Of a stretch of 9,528 bases of DNA, positions 1 through 6,000 are shown in pieces. Position 1 is the stretch's first letter, and the number at the start of each line of letters is the position of its first letter. The stretch comes from an uncultured Bacteroidales bacterium (lineage in GTDB: Bacteria > Bacteroidota > Bacteroidia > Bacteroidales > F082). Location of the stretch: the NCBI GenBank assembly GCA_937884015.1, contig CALGBV010000199.1, positions 1-9,528 of the forward strand, given 5' to 3'. The notes beneath the pieces are model-generated. The model did not search any database. It had not been told where the DNA came from and worked only from the letters and a program-made list of their open reading frames with translations. Both the position numbers and the translations under genes were made by a program.

Positions 1-42
1 GCGGCGGCGTCTCTTTCGGCACAGATAACGGACGGAATTTTT

Positions 43-561
43 TCAAAACGCTACGAAGCCGTCGCCGAAGGCATCTTTGACGCTGACGACTTCACAACCC
101 AAAGCGCGGTAAAAGCTACGGGCGGCGCATCGGTATTGCTCGCGTGTCTTTTCAGCATTCTTGCCATCGCCAAAGGTGGTCCAATAATCAAGGAGCGAAA
201 AACCGACATTGCGCTTGATGGGGAGTTTCATGGCTTCGGCCAAGTTTTCCAAAGAAAATTCTTCCTCGCGGATGAGTTTCCTGACTACGGCGCAAACATC
301 ATCGAAGGATTGTTTGATGCTAGCCTTGGCTTTAGCAGAAGGGTTCTTGATGCCTGTGGCATTGCGGATGAGTTCGTAATCCTCAAAGGAGACACGAAAG
401 CCAGTTTGATGGTACCAGCGTTCGCGGTTGGCGGTTACCCTGATGGAAATGGGTTGGAAATTCTTGGCGTCAACCTTCTTCAAATTCCAGACGGCTGCGA
501 CGAGTACGCCATTGATGTTGTCATCAAAAATGGGCTCGATTTTTTTTCTTTGCGTTGACAT
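43..561 (-). CDS. Tyrosine recombinase/integrase, N-terminal part, frame closes early
   Basis: The 172-residue product resembles the N-terminal half of Bacteroidota tyrosine-type site-specific integrases, which cut and rejoin DNA at attachment sites. Residues about 15-100 look like the arm-DNA-binding domain, with the typical stretch ISIRVTANRERWYHQTGF at 38-55. Residues from about 120 (FSLLDYWTTF, then EKTREQYRCAARSF) look like the start of the SAM-like core-binding domain. The catalytic domain with its Arg, His and Tyr residues is absent: a TGA at 43-45 ends the frame. Family members are usually near 400 residues, so this is either a pseudogene or a frame broken at the TTTTGAAAAAA stretch. 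Both other frames are open from there to the window edge, so a one-base indel would restore reading. The start ATG at 559-561 follows an A/T-rich leader and a good promoter about 100 bases upstream. Family assignment is by recalled similarity; the stop is read directly. Confidence 0.7.
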   Translation of the reverse strand: MSTQRKKIEPIFDDNINGVLVAAVWNLKKVDAKNFQPISIRVTANRERWYHQTGFRVSFEDYELIRNATGIKNPSAKAKASIKQSFDDVCAVVRKLIREEEFSLENLAEAMKLPIKRNVGFSLLDYWTTFGDGKNAEKTREQYRCAARSFYRALGCEVVSVKDAFGDGFVAF

Positions 562-592
562 GATAAAACTATTTTTTGTGCGTTAAATTGTC

Positions 593-660
593 GTTTTATG
601 GCAGGAGTGGACACATTCGGGGGACACGAGGGACACAAAGTGGACACACTTTCATAAAAC
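593..660. repeat. Four GGACAC repeats inside an inverted repeat; possible integrase arm sites
   Basis: GGACAC occurs at 609-614, 622-627, 631-636 and 642-647, all in one orientation. The outer two are extended to GTGGACACA (607-615 and 640-648). The cluster is flanked by an 8-bp inverted repeat, GTTTTATG at 593-600 and CATAAAAC at 653-660. It lies between the integrase start and its promoter, so it would be in the integrase mRNA leader, and about 115 bases from the tRNA attachment core. Tyrosine recombinases with an arm-binding domain use short direct repeats near the core. I infer that these are arm-type sites or an operator for autoregulation; the repeats themselves are plain in the sequence. 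Confidence 0.6.
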
Positions 661-664
661 AATG

Positions 665-695
665 CAAAGATATATATAAATATTCAAATATGCAA
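665..695 (-). promoter_or_regulatory. Promoter of the integrase gene
   Basis: On the minus strand TATCTTTG (665-672) matches the Bacteroidota -7 consensus TAnnTTTG, and TTG (693-695) stands 20 bases upstream as a -33 element. Transcription would start near 658, giving a leader of roughly 95 bases that contains the GGACAC repeats. Confidence 0.6.
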
Positions 696-761
696 GTAAT
701 TGAAAATAAATTATTTCAAAGAATATTCGTAGTTTTTACAGAGGGAGAAAAATGGGTTTAT

Positions 762-808
762 TCTGCTTTGGGAGCAGGGGGTCGAAGGTTCGAATCCTTT
801 TGCCCCGA
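762..808 (+). pseudogene. 3' half of tRNA-Pro(UGG); probable attachment site core
   Basis: The fragment folds as the 3' part of a tRNA. The anticodon stem is TCTGC/GCAGG around the loop TTTGGGA, giving anticodon TGG at 769-771 with G37, as in tRNA-Pro. Then come a five-base variable loop, a T arm GAAGG/CCTTT around TTCGAAT, the acceptor 3' strand TGCCCCG (801-807) and discriminator A808. The matching 5' acceptor strand (CGGGGCA) and D arm are missing: 690-761 is A/T-rich and unrelated. Such a half gene beside an integrase is what insertion into a tRNA gene leaves at one end of the element. It cannot make a functional tRNA. Confidence 0.85.
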
Positions 809-819
809 CAATGAAAATC

Positions 820-847
820 AAGGAGTTACGAAAGTGACTCCTTTTTT
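820..847 (+). terminator. Rho-independent terminator of the split tRNA-Pro gene
   Basis: A 10-bp stem, AAGGAGTTAC pairing with GTGACTCCTT (one T-G wobble), is closed by a GAAA tetraloop at 830-833, and six T run through 842-847. It starts 11 bases after the tRNA fragment, so it is most simply the original terminator of the tRNA gene. This supports the view that the right side is chromosome and the left side is inserted. Confidence 0.8.
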
Positions 848-909
848 CGTTTGTATCTTTACACATTTCTATCACACACGTTCCGAGGAAATGGAAATTG
901 CAAGACGAT

Positions 910-941
910 AAAAAATGCGGGATGGTACCATCCCGCATTTT
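910..941 (-). terminator. Terminator of sppA, perfect palindrome
   Basis: Bases 912-941 form a perfect 30-bp palindrome centred on GGTACC, with a GC-rich part GCGGGATG/CATCCCGC flanked by AAAA and TTTT. On the minus strand it is followed by six T (915 down to 910), as expected for rho-independent termination of sppA, which ends 58 bases earlier. On the plus strand it has only four T, so termination there would be weaker. Confidence 0.75.
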
Positions 942-964
942 AGTGACCGTTTCAGGAGCGATAG

Positions 965-999
965 AATACTCCTAACTCCTATTTCCAAACTCCTAACTC
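965..999 (-). repeat. Five degenerate 7-bp tandem repeats after the sppA stop codon
   Basis: Read on the minus strand, the stretch divides into five heptamers: GAGTTAG, GAGTTTG, GAAATAG, GAGTTAG and GAGTATT. Units 1 and 4 are identical. The array begins at the base directly after the TAA of sppA (1000-1002) and ends 23 bases before the terminator palindrome. No function is evident. Confidence 0.6.
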
Positions 1000-2781
1000 T
1001 TATTGGATTACCATGTCAAACGGCACTCTTGCCTGGATTCCAGTGCTGTTGGAGAGGTTCTCGAGACCTTCATAGTATTTGTAATATACGCCAAGTTTCT
1101 GACGGAGTGAGGCGTCAAGGTCGTCGTTGCCACCATTCAGTTGCTCGGTGAAACGTGTCATGAAGTCCTTTTGTTTTGGCATTTCCACAACTTTGTAGTC
1201 ATTGGCAATGCCTGCTTTTTGTGCAGCGTAGGCAATGGCGTCTTCCATGTCGCCCAATTGGTCGACGAGGCCAAGTTCGATGGCATCAACACCAGACCAC
1301 ACTCGGCCTTGACCGATGCTGTCGACATAGCTCTGACGCAAGCCGCGACCTTCAGCAACGCGTCCGGTGAATTCGTCGTATGTCTTCACAACCATCTGCT
1401 GCAGCTTGGCATATTGGAACTCGGTCAAAGGTTCGGTGAAGGTGCCAAAATCGGCGTTTTCGTTGGTCTTGACGACATCAAAGGTGAGACCTAACTTGTC
1501 GTTCAACAATCCTTTCAGGTTCGGGAAAGTTCCGAAAACGCCAATGGAACCGGTCAATGTGGTTGGATCGGCGAAGATGTAATCGCCGTTGGCCGAAATC
1601 CAGTAACCGCCAGAAGCTGCGTAGTTACCCATGGATACGATGACAGGTTTAACTTCCTTAGCCAGGTCGAGTTCGTGACCGATGATGGCCGATGCAACGG
1701 CACTGCCGCCAGGCGAGTTGACGCGCAAGACAATGGCTTTTACGTTTTCATCTTCGCGTGCTTTGCGGATGGTCTTTGAAAGGTTTTCGGAATAAATGTT
1801 GCCTTCCTGACCTTTGCCATCAAAAATCTGCCCCTCGGCATAAATGATGGCGATTTCGTTTGCGCTCTTGTTGTCTAATGTGTATGAATCAGCGTATTTC
1901 GCATTTGGCACTGCGTTGATTTTACTCTTGCTGCCAGTCAGATTCTTGAGTTCAGCGAGCATCTCATCTTTGTACATCAGGCCGTCAACCAAATTGTATT
2001 CCATGGCTTTCTTGGCATCGGAGAAGGTCTCCATCTGGTCGGCAATCTGGTTGAGTTGCTCAACGCTGATGTTGCGGCTTTGGCTGATGGAAGCGAGGAT
2101 TTCGCCCCAAACCGATCCCAGCAGCTTGTCCATTTGTTCGCGGTTGGCTTCGCTCATCTTGTCAAGGAAATAAGGCTCGACGGCACTCTTGAAACGGTTG
2201 TTGGGACCGCGCACGATTTGCATTTCAACATCAAGCTTTTCAAGCAAATGCTTGTAGAACATCACTTGCGAGGCCATGCCGTGGAGGTCGACCATGCCTT
2301 CTGGATTGAGGTAAATCTTGTCGGCAGCCGTGGCCAGATAATAGGCACTTTGACTGTAGTTTTCGCCGTAGGTGACGACGAATTTGCCCGATTCCTTGAA
2401 TTCAATCAGCTTGTTGCGGATTTCTTGCAAGGTGGCTGTCGATGTCGGTATGCTGCTCAATTCCAAATAGATGCCTTTAATGTTGGCATCTGTCTTGGCA
2501 TTTTCGATGTTGCTCAGAATTTGGTTCAAGCCCGTTACATCTTTCGATTCGAGGGTGTTGAAATCGATGCCGGCAAATTCGTTTTCGGAGGTGCGGTCGG
2601 CAATTTCATAATCCAATTTCATGTAGAGGACGGAGTTCGGTTTCACGCTAGTCGCCATCTCAGTGTCTTTTGAAACACTTTTGATGAGGGATGAAAAGAA
2701 ACTGACTTTTACGAAGAAGTTGATTAACAATGCGATCAACGTGCCGATGAAAGCGGCAATTACTACTTTGTAGAATTTCAT
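1000..2781 (-). CDS. sppA: Signal peptide peptidase SppA, 67 kDa type (protease IV)
   Basis: This 593-residue membrane-bound serine protease degrades signal peptides left in the membrane after secretion. A single hydrophobic segment at about residues 6-30 anchors the N terminus. Two S49 peptidase repeats follow, as in the long (E. coli type) form. The N-terminal repeat carries the general base Lys198 in FKSAVEPY. The C-terminal repeat carries the nucleophile Ser390 in NYAASGGYWIS, preceded by the conserved VNSPGGSA at 354-361. These match the Lys209/Ser409 dyad of E. coli SppA, so the enzyme should be active, probably as a tetramer on the periplasmic face. The start ATG at 2779-2781 puts the anchor at the extreme N terminus, and a -7 element lies 28 bases upstream. 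It is transcribed away from folK and ends in its own terminator. Nothing in it looks damaged. Confidence 0.95.
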   Translation of the reverse strand: MKFYKVVIAAFIGTLIALLINFFVKVSFFSSLIKSVSKDTEMATSVKPNSVLYMKLDYEIADRTSENEFAGIDFNTLESKDVTGLNQILSNIENAKTDANIKGIYLELSSIPTSTATLQEIRNKLIEFKESGKFVVTYGENYSQSAYYLATAADKIYLNPEGMVDLHGMASQVMFYKHLLEKLDVEMQIVRGPNNRFKSAVEPYFLDKMSEANREQMDKLLGSVWGEILASISQSRNISVEQLNQIADQMETFSDAKKAMEYNLVDGLMYKDEMLAELKNLTGSKSKINAVPNAKYADSYTLDNKSANEIAIIYAEGQIFDGKGQEGNIYSENLSKTIRKAREDENVKAIVLRVNSPGGSAVASAIIGHELDLAKEVKPVIVSMGNYAASGGYWISANGDYIFADPTTLTGSIGVFGTFPNLKGLLNDKLGLTFDVVKTNENADFGTFTEPLTEFQYAKLQQMVVKTYDEFTGRVAEGRGLRQSYVDSIGQGRVWSGVDAIELGLVDQLGDMEDAIAYAAQKAGIANDYKVVEMPKQKDFMTRFTEQLNGGNDDLDASLRQKLGVYYKYYEGLENLSNSTGIQARVPFDMVIQ

Positions 2782-2808
2782 TTTGTTGTGATTTTAGAAT
2801 TAACTCTG

Positions 2809-2816
2809 CAAAATTA
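2809..2816 (-). promoter_or_regulatory. sppA promoter -7 element
   Basis: TAATTTTG on the minus strand fits TAnnTTTG and lies 28 bases before the sppA start codon. No TTG stands at the usual 19-21 base distance upstream, so only the -7 part is supported. Confidence 0.5.
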
Positions 2817-2841
2817 GTATTTAATTCAATTGCTTGACGAA

Positions 2842-2857
2842 GTTGCAATCTTGCAAC
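2842..2857. promoter_or_regulatory. Inverted repeat GTTGCAA-N2-TTGCAAC, possible operator
   Basis: A perfect 7-bp inverted repeat with a 2-bp spacer sits in the 109-bp gap between divergent sppA and folK. It covers the position where the -33 element of the folK promoter should be. Its size and placement fit a dimeric regulator site, but no regulator is known for it. Confidence 0.4.
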
Positions 2858-2869
2858 CTTATATTTTGC

Positions 2870-2877
2870 TATTTTTG
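2870..2877 (+). promoter_or_regulatory. folK promoter -7 element
   Basis: TATTTTTG matches TAnnTTTG and lies 13 bases before the first ATG of folK, so the transcript would begin only a few bases before the start codon. Candidate -33 TTG triplets (2843-2845 and 2851-2853) are not ideally spaced. Confidence 0.5.
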
Positions 2878-2890
2878 CAGCAAACTTTTT

Positions 2891-3397
2891 ATGATGGAGA
2901 CCTGTTACATTCTTTTTGGCTCGAATATGGGCGACAAATTCTCGATTTTTGACCAGGCTTGCACCTTAATTAATGAAAGGTGTGGCAAGATTGTTGGTCT
3001 GTCGTCGGCTTACGAGTCGGAGCCTTGGGGATTTGAAGCCGAAGAATGGTTCCTAAATCGCCTAATCGTTTTGGAAACCGATTTGGATCCTGACAGGTTG
3101 ATGCGCCAGTTGCTTGATATTGAAACTGAATTGGGTCGTGTCCGTTTCATTGGAAAAATCGGCTATTCATCACGCACCATCGATTTAGACATCATTTATT
3201 ATGGCGATTTTGTGCTACATACGGTGAAAGTCATTGCGCCGCATCCGCGTTTGCATTTGCGCCGTTTCGTGCTGGAACCTTTGTGTGAGGTATGCCCTGA
3301 TTTTGTGCATCCTGTGCTTCAATTGACCAATAGGGAGCTGCTTGAGCAATGCGAAGATAAGCTTGAAGTAAGGAAATGTGAGGCGCCAATGAATTAA
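2891..3397 (+). CDS. folK: 2-amino-4-hydroxy-6-hydroxymethyldihydropteridine pyrophosphokinase
   Basis: HPPK transfers pyrophosphate from ATP to 6-hydroxymethyl-7,8-dihydropterin, the step before dihydropteroate synthase in folate synthesis, in the cytosol. The 168-residue product shows the N-terminal LFGSNMGDK (9-16), the YESEPWGF strand (41-48) and the family signature SSRTIDLDII (93-102). In the signature Asp98 and Asp100 correspond to the two magnesium ligands of the E. coli enzyme. PHPRLHLRRFVLEPL (117-131) is the conserved C-terminal part. Two ATG codons follow each other at 2891 and 2894 and either may be used. The frame is open further upstream, but there it runs through the promoter, so a longer product is unlikely. 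The deoxynucleoside kinase gene starts 19 bases after the stop. The last 20 or so residues are not conserved in my recollection of the family. Confidence 0.93.
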   Translation: MMETCYILFGSNMGDKFSIFDQACTLINERCGKIVGLSSAYESEPWGFEAEEWFLNRLIVLETDLDPDRLMRQLLDIETELGRVRFIGKIGYSSRTIDLDIIYYGDFVLHTVKVIAPHPRLHLRRFVLEPLCEVCPDFVHPVLQLTNRELLEQCEDKLEVRKCEAPMN

Positions 3398-3402
3398 AAG
3401 CG

Positions 3403-3410
3403 TATCTTTG
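3403..3410 (+). promoter_or_regulatory. -7 element of the deoxynucleoside kinase gene
   Basis: TATCTTTG fits TAnnTTTG exactly and occupies the gap between the folK stop (3395-3397) and the kinase ATG at 3417, ending 6 bases before the ATG. A transcript from it would be leaderless or nearly so. No clear -33 TTG is seen. Readthrough from folK is also possible. Confidence 0.45.
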
Positions 3411-3416
3411 CAGCCA

Positions 3417-4058
3417 ATGGAATACAATTACATCGCCATAGAAGGAACCGTGGGTGCAGGAAAGACAACGCTTGCCACTCGCATTGCCAACGATTTCAAC
3501 GGAAAACTTGTGCTTGAAGAGTTTGAAGCTGACAAGAATCCTTTTCTGCCTAAGTTCTACAAGGAACCTGACAAATATTCGTTTCAGGTTGAAATGACTT
3601 TCCTCGCTTTGCGATTCCAGCAGTTGAAGGACAAATTGGCGAATCTAGATTTGTTTCACGATTTCATCATTTCCGATTATTATGTGGCAAAGTCGTTGAT
3701 TTTCTCGCGCAACAATTTGCAGGAAGATGAATATGAACTATTTGCACGTTTCTTCAACATCATTTTTTCAACTATGCCGAAACCTGAACTTTTGGTTTAC
3801 CTGTATTCTGATGTTGAGCGTTTGCAGTACAACATTCGCAAGCGAGGACGCAGTTACGAGCAGGAAATTCCCGATGCCTATTTGGAAAACATTCAGCAGG
3901 GGTATCTCGATTTCATCCGTCAGGAACAGAATAACATGCGTATTCTGATGCTCGACACGAATCGACTCGATTTCGTGGCCAATGAAAAGGATTACCAAAT
4001 GATTCTTGAGGCCATTAGCCAACCTTACGAAATCGGCTTGCATAGAATTACGTTTTGA
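3417..4058 (+). CDS. Deoxynucleoside kinase (dNK family)
   Basis: The 213-residue protein phosphorylates deoxynucleosides with ATP for the dNTP salvage pathway. It has the P-loop EGTVGAGKTT (9-18, Lys16), then EEFEADKNPFL (34-44), in which Glu35 fits the catalytic acidic residue, and FIISDYYVAKS (83-93). The lid region is RKRGRSYEQE (141-150), with several arginines for phosphate binding. Length and motifs fit the deoxyadenosine/deoxyguanosine/deoxycytidine kinase family; which nucleoside is preferred cannot be told. I chose ATG 3417. An in-frame TTG at 3408 overlaps the -7 element and leaves almost no leader. It lies 19 bases after folK on the same strand, and both products serve nucleotide supply, since folate is needed for thymidylate. 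It converges on the OmpA-family gene. Confidence 0.9.
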   Translation: MEYNYIAIEGTVGAGKTTLATRIANDFNGKLVLEEFEADKNPFLPKFYKEPDKYSFQVEMTFLALRFQQLKDKLANLDLFHDFIISDYYVAKSLIFSRNNLQEDEYELFARFFNIIFSTMPKPELLVYLYSDVERLQYNIRKRGRSYEQEIPDAYLENIQQGYLDFIRQEQNNMRILMLDTNRLDFVANEKDYQMILEAISQPYEIGLHRITF

Positions 4059-4090
4059 TTGTAGAGATGTTGCACACAACTTCTCTACAA
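4059..4090. repeat. 32-base imperfect palindrome after the kinase stop
   Basis: Directly after the stop codon, TTGTAGAGA (4059-4067) pairs with TCTCTACAA (4082-4090). The inner GTTG (4069-4072) pairs with CAAC (4077-4080) around a CACA loop, and the only mismatch is T4068-T4081. No T-run follows on either strand, so it is not a standard terminator. I recall similar GTAGAGA...TCTCTAC palindromes as dispersed intergenic repeats in Bacteroidota and cyanobacteria; this is from memory. Confidence 0.55.
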
Positions 4091-4103
4091 GTTGCGATAA
4101 AAC

Positions 4104-4133
4104 AAAAAAGGCTGCCAATTGGCAGCCTTTTTT
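4104..4133. terminator. Bidirectional terminator between the kinase and OmpA-family genes
   Basis: A perfect 30-bp palindrome has GGCTGCC/GGCAGCC arms around AATT and is flanked by six A on the left and six T on the right. Both strands therefore show a GC stem followed by a T-run, so it can end transcription of the two convergent genes. Confidence 0.85.
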
Positions 4134-4153
4134 CATGTCATGCTTCTGAATGA

Positions 4154-5920
4154 TTAGAAGATGTAAACTTCAGCGCGACGGAGCAGAGGCAGAATGTCCT
4201 TTTCAAGTTCAGGATACACATTGATCATGTTCTTGATTTCCTGTTCTCTGTTAGCACCAGCGTTACGGATAACGTTGAGGATAGCATCCTTGTCGGCGAT
4301 GTTTGAATTTTCAACGAGGGTCATGAAGGTATCCCAGTCAGGACCATTGCCCTTAGCGTTGTATTCGTAGTCAGCAGCAGCTTTCTTAGCCTTCTTCAGC
4401 TGAGCCTTGATGTCCTTTGCAGCAGCAGCAGCGCGGTCGTCAGCAAGACCATTGTTGTGGTCGAGTTCACCTTCTGGAGAAGCCCAGCCTTCAATTCTGA
4501 AGCCCTTAACTTCTTCGCCAGCATTGATCTTGTCTTTCAAAGCTTGTCTTGCAGCCTTGTTAACATCGATGTTACGGATAACGTCTGAATCCTTTGCAAA
4601 GTAGTAAATGAAATCAGGTGTTGGTTCCGGTTCTGGTTCCGGTTCTGGTTCCGGTTCTGGTTCCGGTTCGGCTGGCTTGGTGGTGACGATGACGCCATCA
4701 GCAAGTTTTCTTTCGCCACCCTGTGTGAAGTAGGTGTTCTTCACGATTTCGTCCTGGGTAGGATAGATGGTGCCGTCGTAGACATAGAACATAGGATCGC
4801 CCATGAGTTCGCTGTTTTCGATTTCAGGAACGTAGTCGATGCAGTAGTTCTTTGTGAATTCGCCACCGTTCTTGTAGTTGACTCTGAAGTCGCCTTCGCC
4901 CTTGACCTTTTCACCAACGAAAGTGATAGGATCGAGGTCGATTTGGCCACCGTTATACTTCAGGTAAGGAGTCAGGTTCATGACAGCCTGCTTCTCGAAG
5001 TATTCTTCAGGGATAGTAACGATAACATCGAAGCAAACCTTGCCGTCCTTTTCAGTCAGAGGATCTGGGTTGACCTTCATTGTGATTTCCTTTGATTCGC
5101 GGGCCATTCTTTCAATGTCGCAAGGATTGTTGAACTTGAAGCGGAGACCGAGGTTCACCTGGCTGTACATATCGTTGATGACGTGGCAATCGTCGGTTGG
5201 GAACTTGACCACTTGGTCGAGGTTGTCCTTGCCAGCGAAAGCGTAGGTGTAGTCAACGTAAATGTCGAATTTTGGAGCAACGTTGAAGTTGATTTCAGCA
5301 CCGACAGGAATTGTGTAGGTGAGGTCGTGATCGGCCTTTTGGTCAACGATGTTAGCGCCATCTTTTGCAGCTGCATTGATCTGCTTAACGGCACCAGCCT
5401 TGTAGTACAAACCACCGATACCAACGTGAGGAATGAAGTTGATGACTCTTCTTGGGTTGTAGTTAAACATGTTGAAGAGGTTGAAAGTCAAGTTCAGGCT
5501 TCCTTCCATGTAAGTGGTTCTGTCATCCTTTGATGTGTTGCCCAATGCCAGATCAGTGTAACCACCTGCAAGTTCTGGATGATCGATAATGGCAAGTTGC
5601 TGGATGCGTTTGTAACCTGACAGTGAACCGGTTCCGAATTTGCCATTCAGACCGATGACGCCACCGAACTGGTAGCCAACGCCAAGTTTACCGTCGAAGT
5701 TCTTCAGCAAATAGTCCTTGCTGTTCTGGAAGTCTTCGAAAATCCAGCCTTCGTAGTTAGCCAGGTCACCGTGGTTGATTGAAAAACCACCTTCTGCGAA
5801 AATGTACCAATACTTTTCGACAGGTTTCTTTGATTTGCCTTCCTGAGCATAGAATGTCAGAGGAAGAAGTGCCATGACGACGAGCATCACGAGCTTTGAA
5901 AACGTCAAATTTCTCTTCAT
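4154..5920 (-). CDS. Outer membrane protein with OmpA-like peptidoglycan-binding domain
   Basis: The 588-residue product begins with a signal peptide (hydrophobic LVMLVVMALLPLTF at 10-23, cleavage expected near YAQ, 24-26). Residues about 35-265 contain alternating polar/aromatic stretches such as YWYIFAEGGFSINHG, VGYQFGGVIGLNG and FDIYVDYTYAFAG, and look like an eight-stranded outer membrane barrel. Residues about 270-410 form a domain I do not recognise; Cys297 and Cys360 lie in it. A Pro-Glu linker at 417-434 follows. The C-terminal part (437-588) is OmpA-like, with FRIEGWASPEGELDHNNGL at 474-492 and Asp495-Arg496, the region that grips meso-diaminopimelate. It should tie the outer membrane to peptidoglycan. 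The start follows an A/T-rich leader of about 120 bases. It may be a major porin-like protein; the exact role is inferred. Confidence 0.88.
   Translation of the reverse strand: MKRNLTFSKLVMLVVMALLPLTFYAQEGKSKKPVEKYWYIFAEGGFSINHGDLANYEGWIFEDFQNSKDYLLKNFDGKLGVGYQFGGVIGLNGKFGTGSLSGYKRIQQLAIIDHPELAGGYTDLALGNTSKDDRTTYMEGSLNLTFNLFNMFNYNPRRVINFIPHVGIGGLYYKAGAVKQINAAAKDGANIVDQKADHDLTYTIPVGAEINFNVAPKFDIYVDYTYAFAGKDNLDQVVKFPTDDCHVINDMYSQVNLGLRFKFNNPCDIERMARESKEITMKVNPDPLTEKDGKVCFDVIVTIPEEYFEKQAVMNLTPYLKYNGGQIDLDPITFVGEKVKGEGDFRVNYKNGGEFTKNYCIDYVPEIENSELMGDPMFYVYDGTIYPTQDEIVKNTYFTQGGERKLADGVIVTTKPAEPEPEPEPEPEPEPEPTPDFIYYFAKDSDVIRNIDVNKAARQALKDKINAGEEVKGFRIEGWASPEGELDHNNGLADDRAAAAAKDIKAQLKKAKKAAADYEYNAKGNGPDWDTFMTLVENSNIADKDAILNVIRNAGANREQEIKNMINVYPELEKDILPLLRRAEVYIF
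4623..4670 (-). repeat. Four 12-bp tandem repeats coding the Pro-Glu linker
   Basis: GGTTCCGGTTCT on the plus strand is repeated four times without a gap (4623-4634, 4635-4646, 4647-4658, 4659-4670), with only the last base of the fourth unit changed. On the coding strand each unit encodes two Pro-Glu pairs. Since 12 is a multiple of three, gain or loss of units changes linker length and keeps the frame. Confidence 0.9.
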
Positions 5921-6000
5921 AACGTTAATGTGTTAAGTTTGTAATGATTATTTAATTAATTAGTTTTTAATACTTTACAAAATTCTGCTCTGCTTTTTTC

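Larger units (their letters stand above)
1..808. mobile_element. End of an integrated genetic element (partial)
   Basis: The segment holds a tyrosine recombinase gene reading leftwards, a repeat cluster in front of it, and at its right border the 3' half of a tRNA-Pro gene with no 5' half. This is the usual layout of an element inserted by site-specific recombination in the 3' part of a tRNA gene. The right border is placed at the tRNA fragment (762-808), because the native-looking terminator follows it directly. The rest of the element, and presumably the complete tRNA-Pro gene, lie left of the window. Whether it is a prophage, a conjugative element or a small island cannot be told. The extent is inferred. 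Confidence 0.65.

Noticed and set aside
690..808. A complete tRNA-Pro gene
   Set aside because: No CGGGGCA acceptor strand or D arm exists before 762, so only the 3' half is present.
576..911. Plus-strand 111-residue frame across the integrase leader and tRNA fragment
   Set aside because: It runs through the promoter, GGACAC repeats, tRNA half and terminator, and its translation shows no family resemblance.
711..938. Minus-strand 75-residue frame containing GAKGFEPSTPCSQS
   Set aside because: This peptide is the well-known false product of reading a tRNA gene on the wrong strand. It overlaps the tRNA-Pro fragment and terminator.
2056..2673. Plus-strand 205-residue frame opposite sppA
   Set aside because: It is antisense to an sppA gene with clear catalytic motifs. 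Long shadow frames of this sort appear opposite coding DNA, and no promoter or family motif supports it.
3408..3416. TTG start for the deoxynucleoside kinase
   Set aside because: It overlaps the TATCTTTG promoter element, adds only three residues, and a normal ATG follows at 3417.
4623..4670. CRISPR-like array
   Set aside because: The repeats are 12 bases, contiguous and without spacers, and they encode the Pro-Glu linker in frame.
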